DNA from: Comamonas sp. KCTC 72670
GTDB lineage: Bacteria > Myxococcota > Myxococcia > Myxococcales > Myxococcaceae
Assembly (NCBI GenBank): GCA_014656495.1
Contig: BNCN01000015.1
Span: 166,694 to 209,416, forward strand
Direction of reading: 5' to 3'
Length of the DNA: 42,723 nucleotides
A program made the translations under genes and the position numbers. Below, in pieces: positions 1-8,540 of the stretch. The notes beneath the pieces are model-generated. The model was not told the origin of the DNA. It saw nothing but the letters and a program-made list of their open reading frames with translations, and made no database searches. The first letter of the stretch is position 1, and each line of letters begins with the position of its first letter.

Positions 1-327
1 GGGCGCATTGACGGGCGGAGGCGGCAGCGGACGGGGCGCCTCGGCGACCTTCACGGGGGGCGGCTTCACCGCCTTGGGCTTGGGCGGCGGAGGCGGCTCC
101 GGCTTGGGCTCCTCGGGGGGCGGCGGAGGCGGAGGCTTCTGCACCTCCACCATCACCATCTCCACTGGCTTCACGGGCGCGGGACGCGAGCGGTCCACGC
201 CCTCCCCCAACACCCAGAAGCCTCCGACGTGAATCCCCAGCGAGACGAACAAGAAGACGCCCACCACGGCCAGCGAGCGGTCGTGCGAGGGCGGCGTGGA
301 TGCGTTGTCGAGAACCGCCTGACTCAT
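1..327 (-). CDS. tonB: TonB-family energy transducer, N-terminal part (runs off the window)
   Basis: This is the N-terminal 109 codons of a TonB-like protein; the C-terminus lies beyond the left edge. A short cytoplasmic start (MSQAVLDNAS) is followed by one membrane segment at about residues 19-41 (rich in V, F, L, G) and then by a proline-rich periplasmic stretch with runs of PPPPPP and repeated PEP/PKP units, as expected for a TonB linker. The gene is last in an exbB-exbD-tonB order, 16 bases downstream of exbD, so one transcript is likely. Known role of the family: it transmits proton-motive force from ExbB/ExbD to outer-membrane receptors. The C-terminal domain is not visible, so a TolA- or AgmX-like variant cannot be excluded. 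Confidence 0.85.
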   Translation of the reverse strand, partial: MSQAVLDNASTPPSHDRSLAVVGVFLFVSLGIHVGGFWVLGEGVDRSRPAPVKPVEMVMVEVQKPPPPPPPEEPKPEPPPPPKPKAVKPPPVKVAEAPRPLPPPPVNAP

Positions 328-343
328 GCGCAGAGGCCTCGCT

Positions 344-778
344 TCAAGGCGCGGCGGACGCGGCCGCGGGGGCGGCGTCCTTCTCGATGTTGAGGGCGAA
401 CTTCGCGATGCCCTGGCCCTTCACCACGTCGATGAGCCGCATCACGCGGCCGTAGGGCAGGGACTGGTCGGCGCTGATGATGGCGCGCGTCTCCTTGTCC
501 TTGGTGAGGGCCTCGACGACCTTGGCTTCCAGCTCCTTCTCCGTCACCTCGGCGCCGTCGAAGTAGAGCTTGCCCTCCTTGTCGAGCACCACGTTGACCA
601 GGCCCTGCACCGTCTCACCGCCGTTGGCGGCGCGGGGCAGGTCCACCTCCACCGTCTCGCGGACGATGAAGTTGGCCGTCACCATGAAGATGATGAGGAG
701 CACCAGCACCACGTCCACCAACGGCGTGACGTTGATGCCCGTGATTTCCTCGTCGTTGTCCTGCGCGCCGCCGGCCAT
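344..778 (-). CDS. exbD: ExbD/TolR-family biopolymer transport protein
   Basis: A 144-residue ExbD/TolR protein. The N-terminus carries the family hallmark INVTPLVDVVLVLLIIFMV (about residues 14-33), a single membrane helix with the conserved Asp after Val that takes part in proton conduction. A periplasmic domain follows, with the usual pattern of a labelled strand (VNVVLDKEGKLYFDG), an ISADQSLPYGRVMRLIDVVK segment and an Ala/Pro-rich end. Length is normal. It begins three bases after the exbB stop and is followed by tonB, so the three probably form one complex in the inner membrane. It could serve a TolQR or gliding-type motor instead of TonB; the adjacent TonB N-terminus favours the ExbBD assignment. 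Confidence 0.93.
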   Translation of the reverse strand: MAGGAQDNDEEITGINVTPLVDVVLVLLIIFMVTANFIVRETVEVDLPRAANGGETVQGLVNVVLDKEGKLYFDGAEVTEKELEAKVVEALTKDKETRAIISADQSLPYGRVMRLIDVVKGQGIAKFALNIEKDAAPAAASAAP

Positions 779-781
779 GGG

Positions 782-1462
782 CTAACGGGCCTCCGAGCGC
801 AGGGTGCCCACCAGCGCGTAGCCCAGGGCGTTGGCGCGGCTGGTGAGCGTCTTGAGCTGACGGCTGAAGACGTTGAAGGCCACCACGGCGGGAATCGCCA
901 CCGCCAGCCCCACGGCCGTGGCGACGAGCGCCTCGGAGATGCCGGCCATGACGGTCTGCTGCATCCCGCCCGCGCCGCCCTGGGCGTTCATGTTCCCCAG
1001 GTCATGGAAGGCTTTGATGATGCCGAGCACCGTGCCGAACAGCCCGATGAAGGGCGCGTTGTTGCCCAGCGTGCCCAGGTACGACAGGAAGCGCTCGTAG
1101 CGCGGGCGCTCACGCGACAGCGTGGAGGCAATCACCTGCTCCACGGTGTCCGGCCCCTGGTCCGCGCAGGCCAGTCCTTCGCGCAGGATGGCGGCCTCCA
1201 TGCCCTGGCGTCCCTGGATGGCGGCCTTCACCGCGTCCAGCTCACCGCGCGCCAGCCGCACCGCCAGCGCCTCCGAGTCCGGCAGCCGGTGGCGGGCGAA
1301 GTACACCGTGCGCTCCAGCATGATGGCGATGGAGAGCACCGACAGGCACACCAGGACCCACAGCACCCACTCGGCGGAGGTGAGCGTCACACTCAGGAGC
1401 TTGGTGCTGAGCCACCCCAGTTGCTCGGGCTGCGCCTGGGCGAGTACGGCGATGGACGGCAT
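782..1462 (-). CDS. exbB: ExbB/TolQ/MotA-family proton channel
   Basis: A 226-residue MotA/TolQ/ExbB proton-channel protein, first gene of the exbB-exbD-tonB unit. The open frame extends upstream to 1528, but the ATG at 1462 is preferred because a GAGGGGAAAG stretch lies just before it and the protein then begins with the usual short extracytoplasmic segment. One helix lies near residues 30-50 (VLWVLVCLSVLSIAIMLERT). Two helices form the channel core: NAPFIGLFGTVLGIIKAF, the typical G-L-x-G-T-V-x-G-I motif, and ISEALVATAVGLAVAIPAVV, where the A-T-A-x-G-L-x-x-A-I-P motif is diagnostic. Established role: it conducts protons with ExbD to energise TonB. The region upstream is a divergent intergenic segment shared with the dehydrogenase gene. 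Confidence 0.93.
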   Translation of the reverse strand: MPSIAVLAQAQPEQLGWLSTKLLSVTLTSAEWVLWVLVCLSVLSIAIMLERTVYFARHRLPDSEALAVRLARGELDAVKAAIQGRQGMEAAILREGLACADQGPDTVEQVIASTLSRERPRYERFLSYLGTLGNNAPFIGLFGTVLGIIKAFHDLGNMNAQGGAGGMQQTVMAGISEALVATAVGLAVAIPAVVAFNVFSRQLKTLTSRANALGYALVGTLRSEAR

Positions 1463-1575
1463 GGAGTCTTTCCCCTCGCGAAAACACGTTGGCGCGAACG
1501 GAACACCGGCCCCGAAAGGAAGTGTCACTTGCCGGTCGGATTTTTTCCGGGCCCCTCTGACGGTGAGGGTCCAGA

Positions 1576-2388
1576 ATGCGCGCCATGCGAGGAAAAACGG
1601 TGGTCGTCACGGGGGCTTCGGCGGGCATTGGCGAGGCGCTGGCGGTGGTGCTGGCCGGACGCGGCGCCAACCTGGTGCTGGCGGCGCGCAACGAAGAGGC
1701 GCTCCAGCGCGTCAAGGCGCGGTGTGAAGCCGCGGGCGGACGCGCGGTGGTGGTGCCCACGGATGTAGGCGACGCGGAGGCGTGCCACCACCTGGTGGAC
1801 CGCGCGGTGGAGGCGTTCGGCGGCATCGACGTGCTCGTCAACAACGCGGGCGTGACGATGGACGCGCGCGTGGACGAGGTGAAGGACCTGGGCCTCTTCG
1901 AGCGGCTGATGCGCATCAACTACCTGGGCTCGGTGTACTGCACCGCCCACGCCCTGCCCCACCTCAAGGCGCGGCGCGGGCTGGTGGTGGCCGTCTCATC
2001 CCTCACCGGCAAGACGGGCGTGCCCAACCGCAGCGGCTACGCGGCCAGCAAGCACGCCATGCACGGCTTCTTCGACTCGCTTCGCATCGAGCTGCGAGGC
2101 ACCGGCGTGGACGTGACGGTGGTGTGCCCCGGCTTCGTCGCCACGGGCATCCGCGACAGCGCCCTGGGCGCGGACGGCCAGCCCGTGCGCCAGAGCAAAC
2201 ACAATGAGCGCGCGGGCGACAACATGGACGTGGACACCTGCGTGGCCATCATCCTGAAGGCCATGGACCAACGCGAGCGCGAGGTGGTGATGACCACCAA
2301 GGCCCGCGTGGCCCAGTTCCTCAAGCTGGTGGCCCCGGGCCTGGTGGACCGCATCGCGGCGAAGACCATCCAGGACCGGCAGCGCTGA
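1576..2388 (+). CDS. short-chain dehydrogenase/reductase (SDR family)
   Basis: A 270-residue classical SDR oxidoreductase. The Rossmann nucleotide-binding motif TGASAGIG is at residues 12-19, with an NNAG motif (VLVNNAGVTMDARV) near residue 90. The catalytic Ser142, Tyr155 and Lys159 are in the canonical S-x12-Y-x3-K spacing (AVSSLTG and GYAASKHA). Arg after TGAS is absent; the second strand ends in LAARNE, which suggests NADP(H) preference through the Arg. The substrate cannot be read from sequence. The start ATG at 1576 has GAGGGT five bases upstream; an in-frame ATG three codons later is the alternative. It is transcribed away from the exbB operon across a roughly 110-base divergent spacer. 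Confidence 0.92.
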   Translation: MRAMRGKTVVVTGASAGIGEALAVVLAGRGANLVLAARNEEALQRVKARCEAAGGRAVVVPTDVGDAEACHHLVDRAVEAFGGIDVLVNNAGVTMDARVDEVKDLGLFERLMRINYLGSVYCTAHALPHLKARRGLVVAVSSLTGKTGVPNRSGYAASKHAMHGFFDSLRIELRGTGVDVTVVCPGFVATGIRDSALGADGQPVRQSKHNERAGDNMDVDTCVAIILKAMDQREREVVMTTKARVAQFLKLVAPGLVDRIAAKTIQDRQR

Positions 2389-2403
2389 ACCGCTCGCGAC
2401 GGC

Positions 2404-4809
2404 TCAGGCGGCCGGCGGAGGCGCGCCCGGCCGCTCCACGCGCGTCAGCAGGCCGGTGATACCCTCGAAGGTGGCGTTGCCCACCTGGTGCAGGCCGAAG
2501 CCCCAGAGGAAGGCCGTCATGCCCGCGCCGAAGCCGCCCCACGTGGGCGAGAAGACATTGAGGAGCTGGAGCCCCAGGGCCACCGCCACCGTGGTGAGCA
2601 GCGCCAGCACGCCCAGCTCAACCAGCCACATGTGGCGGACCGACGGCAGCGGCATGCCGTCGAAGTCGCCCAGCCCGGCGGGCAGTCCTCCCGCGGGCGC
2701 TTCCGGCAACGCGGGGATGCTGCCGCCGCTGGGCGCGGAGGGCGGCGGGAGGGAGGGCGACGTCGGCGCGCCGTCGCCGTCGCCACCGGCGAGCGACTCC
2801 AGGTGGAAGCTCTTCGCCATCCGCTGGGACTGGCTGACGGCGACGAACCGGACGCGCGCCTCGCCATACTTCACCGCGGCCTCATGGGACGACTGCGCCA
2901 CCAGGAGGACCATCGCCTCCTGCAGCCGCGTCTCCACGTCCTGGAGCGCCTCGGTCTGCGCCTCGGATTCGCTCACCTGCCGGGCCTCCTCCACGGCGCC
3001 GTGCAGCTCCTCGATGAGCTGCTTCACGTAGGCGGCGTGGGCGCTCTGGTACATGCGGACGGCGTCATCCACGTTCGTGCCCGCGCGCTCCCGCGCCCTG
3101 TCGAGCTGCGCGTTCACGTTGCGCGTGAGGGTGTCCCACTCCTCCTCGGTGAAGCCCCGGGGCGGGGTGCGGGACGCCAGGGCGGCGGACAGCTCCTCGC
3201 AGAGGATGTCGAAGTACGAGCGGCGCGCGGACTCGAGCTGCTTCCGGGCGGCGTCCAACGCGCCCCGGGCCAGCTCCTTGCTCACGGTCGCCAGCAGCGA
3301 CGACAGCTCGTACTTGAGCCGGAAGCCCAGCGAGTCCTCCGCGTGGTGCGCCATCAACGCCTGCGCCTGCCGGTCGATTTCCTGGAGCCGCGCCTCCAGC
3401 CCCGCGCGCGCCAGCCCGTCCACGTCCAGCTCCCGCACCTTCGCGAGCAGGCCATCGAGCTGCTCGGCCGTGGGCTCCTCGGAGCGCAGCGCGCCCTCGG
3501 CCTCCACCAGGAGCTGGCTGGCCTGCTCCGGACGCAGCTCCCCCGGCAGCACCTCCACCTTGCGGGAGGCGTCACACCACGCCCCGTAGAGCCGCAGGCG
3601 TGGCTCGAACGCCACCACCGCGTCGTCGCCCACGCGGATGCCCCGGACGGGCCGGCGAATCTCGGACGCGAGCGCGTCCACCTGCCCCAACAGCACCTGC
3701 CCCACCTCCCGCGCCTTCGCGGTCTGCCCGTTCATCAGGAGCTGGAGCCGCCGGTGCAGCTCCATGACGCGCTGGAGCCGCAGCGCGCGCGGACGGATGC
3801 GCTGCGAGTACAGCCGCACGCCGAACGACGAGATGGCCCCCAGCGCGATGAGCAGCGCGCCCCACATCCAAGGCGAGCTCACCCAGAGGATGAAGGGCTG
3901 CTCCACCGGCATGCCCGAGCGCACCGCCAGCCGCACCGTGCCGGTGTACTCGCCCGGCCCCTCCATGCCTCGCAGGGTCACCAACAACGCCCCGCTGCCA
4001 TGCGCGCTCACGGGGATGCCGCCGTCCAACGACGTGACGTCCAGGTTGCCGCCATCCGGCTTCCCGCCCTCCAGCGCGAAGTGCACGCTCTGGAAGCGCG
4101 GCTGGATGAGCGCGGAGTCCATGTCCGGCGCCTTGCGCTGGAGCTGCATCAACTGCGGCGCCGACACGACGCCGCTCACGCCCGCCGTCTCCTTGAAGGG
4201 CAGGCGCACGGTGGCGTCGATGGAGCTCCAACCCCAGCCCGCCGACGTCACCGCGGGCGAGGTGGCGACGAACTGCACCGCGGGCACCGCCAGCGTGCGC
4301 GTGACGATGAGCGCGGTGGTCTCCCGCCCCGCCGCGTGCACCAGCACCACGTGGCCCGTGTAGTCACCCGAGGCGGGGAGCCGCCCGGAGATTTCGACGT
4401 GGATGGGGTTCCGCGTGGAGATGGGCGCCGTGGCGCCGCCGGCCGCCGCCTCCTTCACCACCGCCTGCAAGGGCACCTGCACGCCGTCCTGGGACTGGAG
4501 GGGATCCACCAGCACCGTCACGCCGCCGGGCAGCGCCCCCTCCACGCCCCCGGGCAGCACACCCTCCACGCCCCCGTCCGCACCGCCGTCCACGCTCGGC
4601 GCGGCCAGCAGGTCCACGCGCAGCACGTGCCGGAAGTCCTCCGACGCCGTGCGCAGCTTCACCTCGTTGCTGGCGGAGGCACCGGCCACGCGCAGTGTGG
4701 CCTCGGCGTGGGCCCTCCAGGGCAGCACGAGCAACAGGGCGAGGGCCGGGAGACACACGGTCCCCCACGCACGGTGAACGACGGCGGGGCGGCTGCCAGC
4801 GGGTTGCAT
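2404..4809 (-). CDS. large membrane protein with periplasmic beta region and cytoplasmic coiled coil, family unknown
   Basis: An 801-residue protein that I do not recognise. It starts with a signal-like segment (LPALALLLVLPWRAHA, cleavage near residue 35). A beta-rich extracytoplasmic region to about residue 310 follows, containing a small internal repeat of the type DGG/PGGVEG near residues 73-95. A membrane helix at about 313-333 is followed by a long charged helical region (about 340-680, many E/R/A/Q, coiled-coil-like), a Pro/Ser-rich linker (about 685-720), and two further hydrophobic segments near residues 730-752 and 758-778. The two Ig-like repeats each contain a G-x-Y-T-G-x-V motif (SGDYTGHVVLV and PGEYTGTVRLA), resembling bacterial Ig-like/BatD-type sandwich strands. 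It lies 44 bases downstream of the EAD1-trypsin gene in the same orientation, so co-transcription is possible. No enzymatic motif is visible. Confidence 0.8.
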   Translation of the reverse strand: MQPAGSRPAVVHRAWGTVCLPALALLLVLPWRAHAEATLRVAGASASNEVKLRTASEDFRHVLRVDLLAAPSVDGGADGGVEGVLPGGVEGALPGGVTVLVDPLQSQDGVQVPLQAVVKEAAAGGATAPISTRNPIHVEISGRLPASGDYTGHVVLVHAAGRETTALIVTRTLAVPAVQFVATSPAVTSAGWGWSSIDATVRLPFKETAGVSGVVSAPQLMQLQRKAPDMDSALIQPRFQSVHFALEGGKPDGGNLDVTSLDGGIPVSAHGSGALLVTLRGMEGPGEYTGTVRLAVRSGMPVEQPFILWVSSPWMWGALLIALGAISSFGVRLYSQRIRPRALRLQRVMELHRRLQLLMNGQTAKAREVGQVLLGQVDALASEIRRPVRGIRVGDDAVVAFEPRLRLYGAWCDASRKVEVLPGELRPEQASQLLVEAEGALRSEEPTAEQLDGLLAKVRELDVDGLARAGLEARLQEIDRQAQALMAHHAEDSLGFRLKYELSSLLATVSKELARGALDAARKQLESARRSYFDILCEELSAALASRTPPRGFTEEEWDTLTRNVNAQLDRARERAGTNVDDAVRMYQSAHAAYVKQLIEELHGAVEEARQVSESEAQTEALQDVETRLQEAMVLLVAQSSHEAAVKYGEARVRFVAVSQSQRMAKSFHLESLAGGDGDGAPTSPSLPPPSAPSGGSIPALPEAPAGGLPAGLGDFDGMPLPSVRHMWLVELGVLALLTTVAVALGLQLLNVFSPTWGGFGAGMTAFLWGFGLHQVGNATFEGITGLLTRVERPGAPPPAA

Positions 4810-4853
4810 TCACTGACTGTATCAGGCGCCCCCCATGCCTCCACTTCGCGCCC

Positions 4854-5891
4854 TCAGCCCCAGCCGAGCTGACTCAACATGCTCCCGGACAGGCTGCCGC
4901 GGATGGTGTCGATGGGGATGCCCTCGTTGTGCCCCTCCACCGACAGCGGCAGGCGCGGCCCTCCGCTGTGATGCAGCGCGGCCAACCGCAGGTCCTGGGT
5001 GAAGCAAGGCGCGCCCGAGGACCCCGGCCCCGTGCAGGCCCGGTACGCCACGCGCGTCCGGCCCGGGTTGACGCCCAGGAACTCGTCCAGCGCGACGCTC
5101 ATGGGCTTGCCCGCCGGATGCTGGACGATCAGCACCAGGCTGCCCGGGGTGAAGGACTCCCGCGAGTCGGGCAGCTCCAACCAGCCCCGGGACTCGCCGT
5201 CGACCCGGTCCTCGCCGGGGACGCCCGCCACCTCGAGGAAGGCGTAGTCCAGCTCGCCGGAGGTGGCGTCCCGGGGACGCGGGTGCATCAGGTCCGCGGG
5301 GCTGTAGGGGCTGCGCGCCAGACACCGCGTCACGCGGTACACCGTGCCGGGGTGCAACAACGTCCCGTCCTGGAGGACCTTGCGGCCGAAGCGCACGCGC
5401 AGCGACTCCAACAGCCGGTTCTCGATGACGTGGAAGTTGGTGAGCACGACGTTGGGGGACACCAGGAAGCCGGTGCCCAGCGCCGCGCCCACCTCCGGCT
5501 CCACGCGGCACACCTGCCGTTCGATGGCGGCCAGGCGCTTGCGCCAGCGCTCGCGCTCCGCGTCCGCCCGTCCGCTGCCGAAGATGCGCTCCAATCCGAC
5601 ACGCGGAATGCTGCGCTGCACGGACGCGAGGTAGGCCTGCACGAAGCGATGGAGGCGCGGGTGGCGGGGCAAGGCCTGATGTGCGCCGCGGATCAGCTCT
5701 CGCAGCCAGCCCTCCGCCTCCGCCCGGTGGATGAGCGTGAAGACGCGCTCACGCAACCCTCCGGAGATTCCCAGCGACTCCAGGTCCCTGCGACAGGTGG
5801 TGGCCACCACCTTGCGAAGGTGCTCCACCGAGGCAAAGGCGCTGGTCAGCGCCCGCTGCAGCTCGTCCCTCTCCGCGCCGTCGAGCTCCAT
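4854..5891 (-). CDS. EAD1-trypsin: effector-associated domain fused to a trypsin-like serine protease
   Basis: A 345-residue two-domain protein. Residues 1-90 form an all-helical module with the pattern L(x)6-EL-x2-AL..F..L..(V).....L..I..G..L...VF.LI..AE..G.L.ELI..A....P..P.L, which matches effector-associated domain 1 (EAD1) of bacterial conflict systems. Residues 130-345 are a trypsin-fold protease with all three catalytic residues: His154 in VLTNFHVIEN, Asp215 in GELDYAFLEV and Ser292 in GPGSSGAPCF. No signal peptide is present, so it should act in the cytosol. The ATG at 5891 is chosen because EAD1 homology begins there; the frame stays open upstream to 6038 but that part is low complexity. 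In known systems, EADs tether effectors to NTPase or sensor partners carrying the same domain; no partner EAD is seen in this window. Confidence 0.87.
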   Translation of the reverse strand: MELDGAERDELQRALTSAFASVEHLRKVVATTCRRDLESLGISGGLRERVFTLIHRAEAEGWLRELIRGAHQALPRHPRLHRFVQAYLASVQRSIPRVGLERIFGSGRADAERERWRKRLAAIERQVCRVEPEVGAALGTGFLVSPNVVLTNFHVIENRLLESLRVRFGRKVLQDGTLLHPGTVYRVTRCLARSPYSPADLMHPRPRDATSGELDYAFLEVAGVPGEDRVDGESRGWLELPDSRESFTPGSLVLIVQHPAGKPMSVALDEFLGVNPGRTRVAYRACTGPGSSGAPCFTQDLRLAALHHSGGPRLPLSVEGHNEGIPIDTIRGSLSGSMLSQLGWG

Positions 5892-6098
5892 GCTTGCCAC
5901 CCACGACGAAACGACCCTGGGAGTGGTTGCGACTCCGTGATGCTGCTGGGAAAGCTGTGCATCCTCCGCGGGACTGCACAGCGGGGAGCGCGGACTACAT
6001 TTCTTGGGGGCCGGGGAGGTCACCACGAGTCGACACATAACGCGCCCCCCAGCGCCGGGGCAGTGGCCCGGGGGGCAGGACGCAGCCGAGACTTTCGC

Positions 6099-8531
6099 TC
6101 AGCGCACCGCCCATATAGCGGGGGGTACGTAGGACACGAGGTCCGGTCGCGACTGGGTCGTCAGTGACGAGGCACCACCCTGTAGCGTGCCCGCCAGCGT
6201 GGGGATGACGCGGAAGCGCGCCTGGAAGGGCTCGCCCGGCCCTCGGGGCGGAAGCCGCAGCGTCACCGCGCCATCCTCCGTGTCCCACGAGGCGACCTTT
6301 CCCTCGCGGACGAGGGCGTCCAGGCTGGCGGTGTCCACCTGTACACCGGCAGGCAGGCCCTGGCGCAGCACCAGCGGCAGGCCCGACGGCGTGGACGCCT
6401 GGAGCGTCACCTCCGAGGGCTGCCCCACCTTCGCGTCCGAGGGCACCTGCACCGCCAGCTCCAACCCGGCCTGCGCCTCCTGCTTCCACGGCACCGCGGC
6501 GCGCAGCGCCAGGGAGAAGCCCAGCCCCGGCACGGCGGGCTCCGCGCGCACCGTCCACGTGTGCGTGCCCCCCGAGCCCGGCGCCGCGGCCTCCAGCGCC
6601 AGCACCTCGCGCAAGGCTTTGGCGTCGAAGGTGCCCTCGGTGATGACCTGCCCGTCGCGCTCCAGCACCACCCGCACCCGCGCGGGCAGTGGCTCGCGGA
6701 AGAGCGACACCACCGCCTGCAACGCCAGACGGTTGGCGCGCCCGCTGCCCCAGCCGTTCACCGGCTCGTAGGCGGCGAGCAGCGCGGCGCCCAGGTCCGC
6801 CAGGGGCGCCTTCGCGTCACCCTCCAGGGCGAGCACGGCCAGCGCGGTGGCCTCGGCCTCCGTCGGCGTGGCGCCCGTGGCGTCCACCACGCCGGTCTCC
6901 ACGGGCAGGTAGGCCGCGCCCTCGTCGCGCCGCTGCACGGCCTCGCGCACCTGCTCGCGCAAGGCGTCGCGCAGGGAGCCACTCACCGCGCCGCTCGCCA
7001 GCAGCGCCGCGGCGGTGTAGCCGTCCTTGACGTGCGCCCGGTTGCGCTCCAGCGCGCCCTGGGCCCGCGCGTGGAAGAAGGCCGCGCGGCGCTTGCCCTC
7101 CGGCGTCCCGGCCGCCGCGCCCACCGCGCGCGTGCAGTCTGCGGTGGCGACCAGCAACCGCTGCAGCGTCCAGCCCTCTCCGCCCTGGCAGGTGCCATCC
7201 GGAAGCTGCGCCGCCGCCACCTGCGCGGCCAGCCGCTCGCCCAGGCGGGACAGCACGGGGTTCTCTGGATGCGAAAGCGCGCCCTCCGCCAGCATCGCCG
7301 CCGTCGCCACGTCCGCCACCCGGCTCCAGCGCAGCGCGCGCTGCGTGGCCCGCATCAACCCGGTCCGCACCGCCTCCACGTCCACGTCTCCTGGCTGCGC
7401 CGGCACGGGCGCCGTCAGCCGCCGCTCCGGCGAGTGCATCGCCTTCAACGCCTCCGCGGAGCGCGTCTCGCCCAGCGCCGACAGCAGCTTCGGCGCGCGC
7501 CCGGCCAGCAGCAGCGCGTACGCCACGCCCGCCACGTCCTCGCGCCCGCCCGCGTTCAGCAGCTCCGAGCGCAGCACGCCCAGCCCGCCGGGATATACTT
7601 GGAGCCGCACGCGCTCGCTGCCCGCCTGCGCGTCCTGCGCGCCGGTGAGCGACAACGTGCGCGGCGCCGCCAGCGTGCCGCCGCGCGTCTGGAGCACCGG
7701 GCGCCCCGTGGCCCACACGGGGAAGTCCCGCACCACCGCGTCGGTGGCGCCCAGCGTCGCCCGGAGGGCCACCGGCCCCGGCGTGGCCACGCGCACCGTC
7801 ACGTACTCCACCACGCTGCCGCGCGCGGGCACCCGCACCGTGCGGCTTCCGCCCTCCACCACGGCGCCCTGCACCTCCACCTTCAAGGGCGCCTCCACCG
7901 GCGCGTCCGTGGTGTTCATCACCTGCACCGGCAACCGCACCGCGTCGCCCGCGCGCAGGAAGGGCGGCAGCACCGGGTCCACGTACGTGGGCAGCGTCCC
8001 CGTGAAGGACGTCACCGCGCCGGACTGCGCGCCGGAGCGCGAGTGTGCCAGCGCCAGCACCCGCCACTGGGTGAGGCGGTCCGGCACGCGCACCGGCACC
8101 GTCGCGACGCCGGACGCGTCCGTCACCACCAGGGGCTCGAAGAGGAAGGTCTCCGGGAACCAGGAGCGGCTGGGCGCAGCCTCCGCTTCCGACCTCCCGC
8201 CGCCGCCCTTCTTCTTCGCGCCACCCAGGGAGACGTTCCGCTCCCTTCGGGTGTCATGGGCGGTGGAGGGCAGCGCGACGTCCTCCTCCATCTCGGCATA
8301 CACCTCCGCCGGGGGGGCCGCGGCGTCGCCCCTGCTCCCATAGGCCTTGTAGGCCTCGTTCTCGCCAAACGACCGCATCAGCGTCGCCTTGACGGGCGCC
8401 CCCCCGCCCAACGCATCCGCGGAGGCACCGAACAGGCGCCGCACGTTGTCGCCAAAGAGCGTCATGAACAGCACCAACCCCACCAGGCTCGCCAGGGAGC
8501 ATCCCACCCCGGCGAAGAACGAGCGATTCAT
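6099..8531 (-). CDS. alpha-2-macroglobulin-like protein, C-terminal half with its own membrane anchor
   Basis: An 810-residue protein corresponding to the second half of an alpha-2-macroglobulin (A2M). It starts with a membrane helix (about residues 6-30, SLASLVGLVLFMTLFG). A flexible Gly/Lys/Glu-rich stretch follows, then the diagnostic A2M-domain entry RSWFPETFLFEPLVV near residue 124 with the VPDRLTQWRVLALA strand. Two macroglobulin-like beta domains come next, then an all-helical thioester-domain (TED) equivalent at about residues 285-600, and a receptor-binding-like beta domain ending in SYVPPAIW. The CxEQ thioester motif is not found where the TED begins (VYPGGLGVLRSELLNAGG), so this is a thioester-less variant, as known for the YfaS type. 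The ATG at 8531 overlaps the stop of the upstream half by four bases (ATGA). The product probably faces the periplasm and traps or senses proteases together with the upstream product. Confidence 0.88.
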   Translation of the reverse strand: MNRSFFAGVGCSLASLVGLVLFMTLFGDNVRRLFGASADALGGGAPVKATLMRSFGENEAYKAYGSRGDAAAPPAEVYAEMEEDVALPSTAHDTRRERNVSLGGAKKKGGGGRSEAEAAPSRSWFPETFLFEPLVVTDASGVATVPVRVPDRLTQWRVLALAHSRSGAQSGAVTSFTGTLPTYVDPVLPPFLRAGDAVRLPVQVMNTTDAPVEAPLKVEVQGAVVEGGSRTVRVPARGSVVEYVTVRVATPGPVALRATLGATDAVVRDFPVWATGRPVLQTRGGTLAAPRTLSLTGAQDAQAGSERVRLQVYPGGLGVLRSELLNAGGREDVAGVAYALLLAGRAPKLLSALGETRSAEALKAMHSPERRLTAPVPAQPGDVDVEAVRTGLMRATQRALRWSRVADVATAAMLAEGALSHPENPVLSRLGERLAAQVAAAQLPDGTCQGGEGWTLQRLLVATADCTRAVGAAAGTPEGKRRAAFFHARAQGALERNRAHVKDGYTAAALLASGAVSGSLRDALREQVREAVQRRDEGAAYLPVETGVVDATGATPTEAEATALAVLALEGDAKAPLADLGAALLAAYEPVNGWGSGRANRLALQAVVSLFREPLPARVRVVLERDGQVITEGTFDAKALREVLALEAAAPGSGGTHTWTVRAEPAVPGLGFSLALRAAVPWKQEAQAGLELAVQVPSDAKVGQPSEVTLQASTPSGLPLVLRQGLPAGVQVDTASLDALVREGKVASWDTEDGAVTLRLPPRGPGEPFQARFRVIPTLAGTLQGGASSLTTQSRPDLVSYVPPAIWAVR

Positions 8532-8540
8532 GGTGCCTCC
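8528..8540 (-). promoter_or_regulatory. ribosome-binding site and ATGA coupling between the two A2M halves
   Basis: Read on the minus strand, GGAGG (8536-8540) stands four bases before ATG (8529-8531), inside the last codons of the upstream gene, whose TGA stop occupies 8528-8530. The ATGA overlap with a consensus Shine-Dalgarno indicates translational coupling. It also shows that the break is a real gene boundary with its own start signal, not a frameshift in one long gene. Confidence 0.85.

Noticed and set aside
2488..4872. Long open frame on the strand opposite the 801-residue membrane protein
   Set aside because: It mirrors the real gene codon for codon in GC-rich DNA, is full of His/Arg/Gln and has no domain or start signal.
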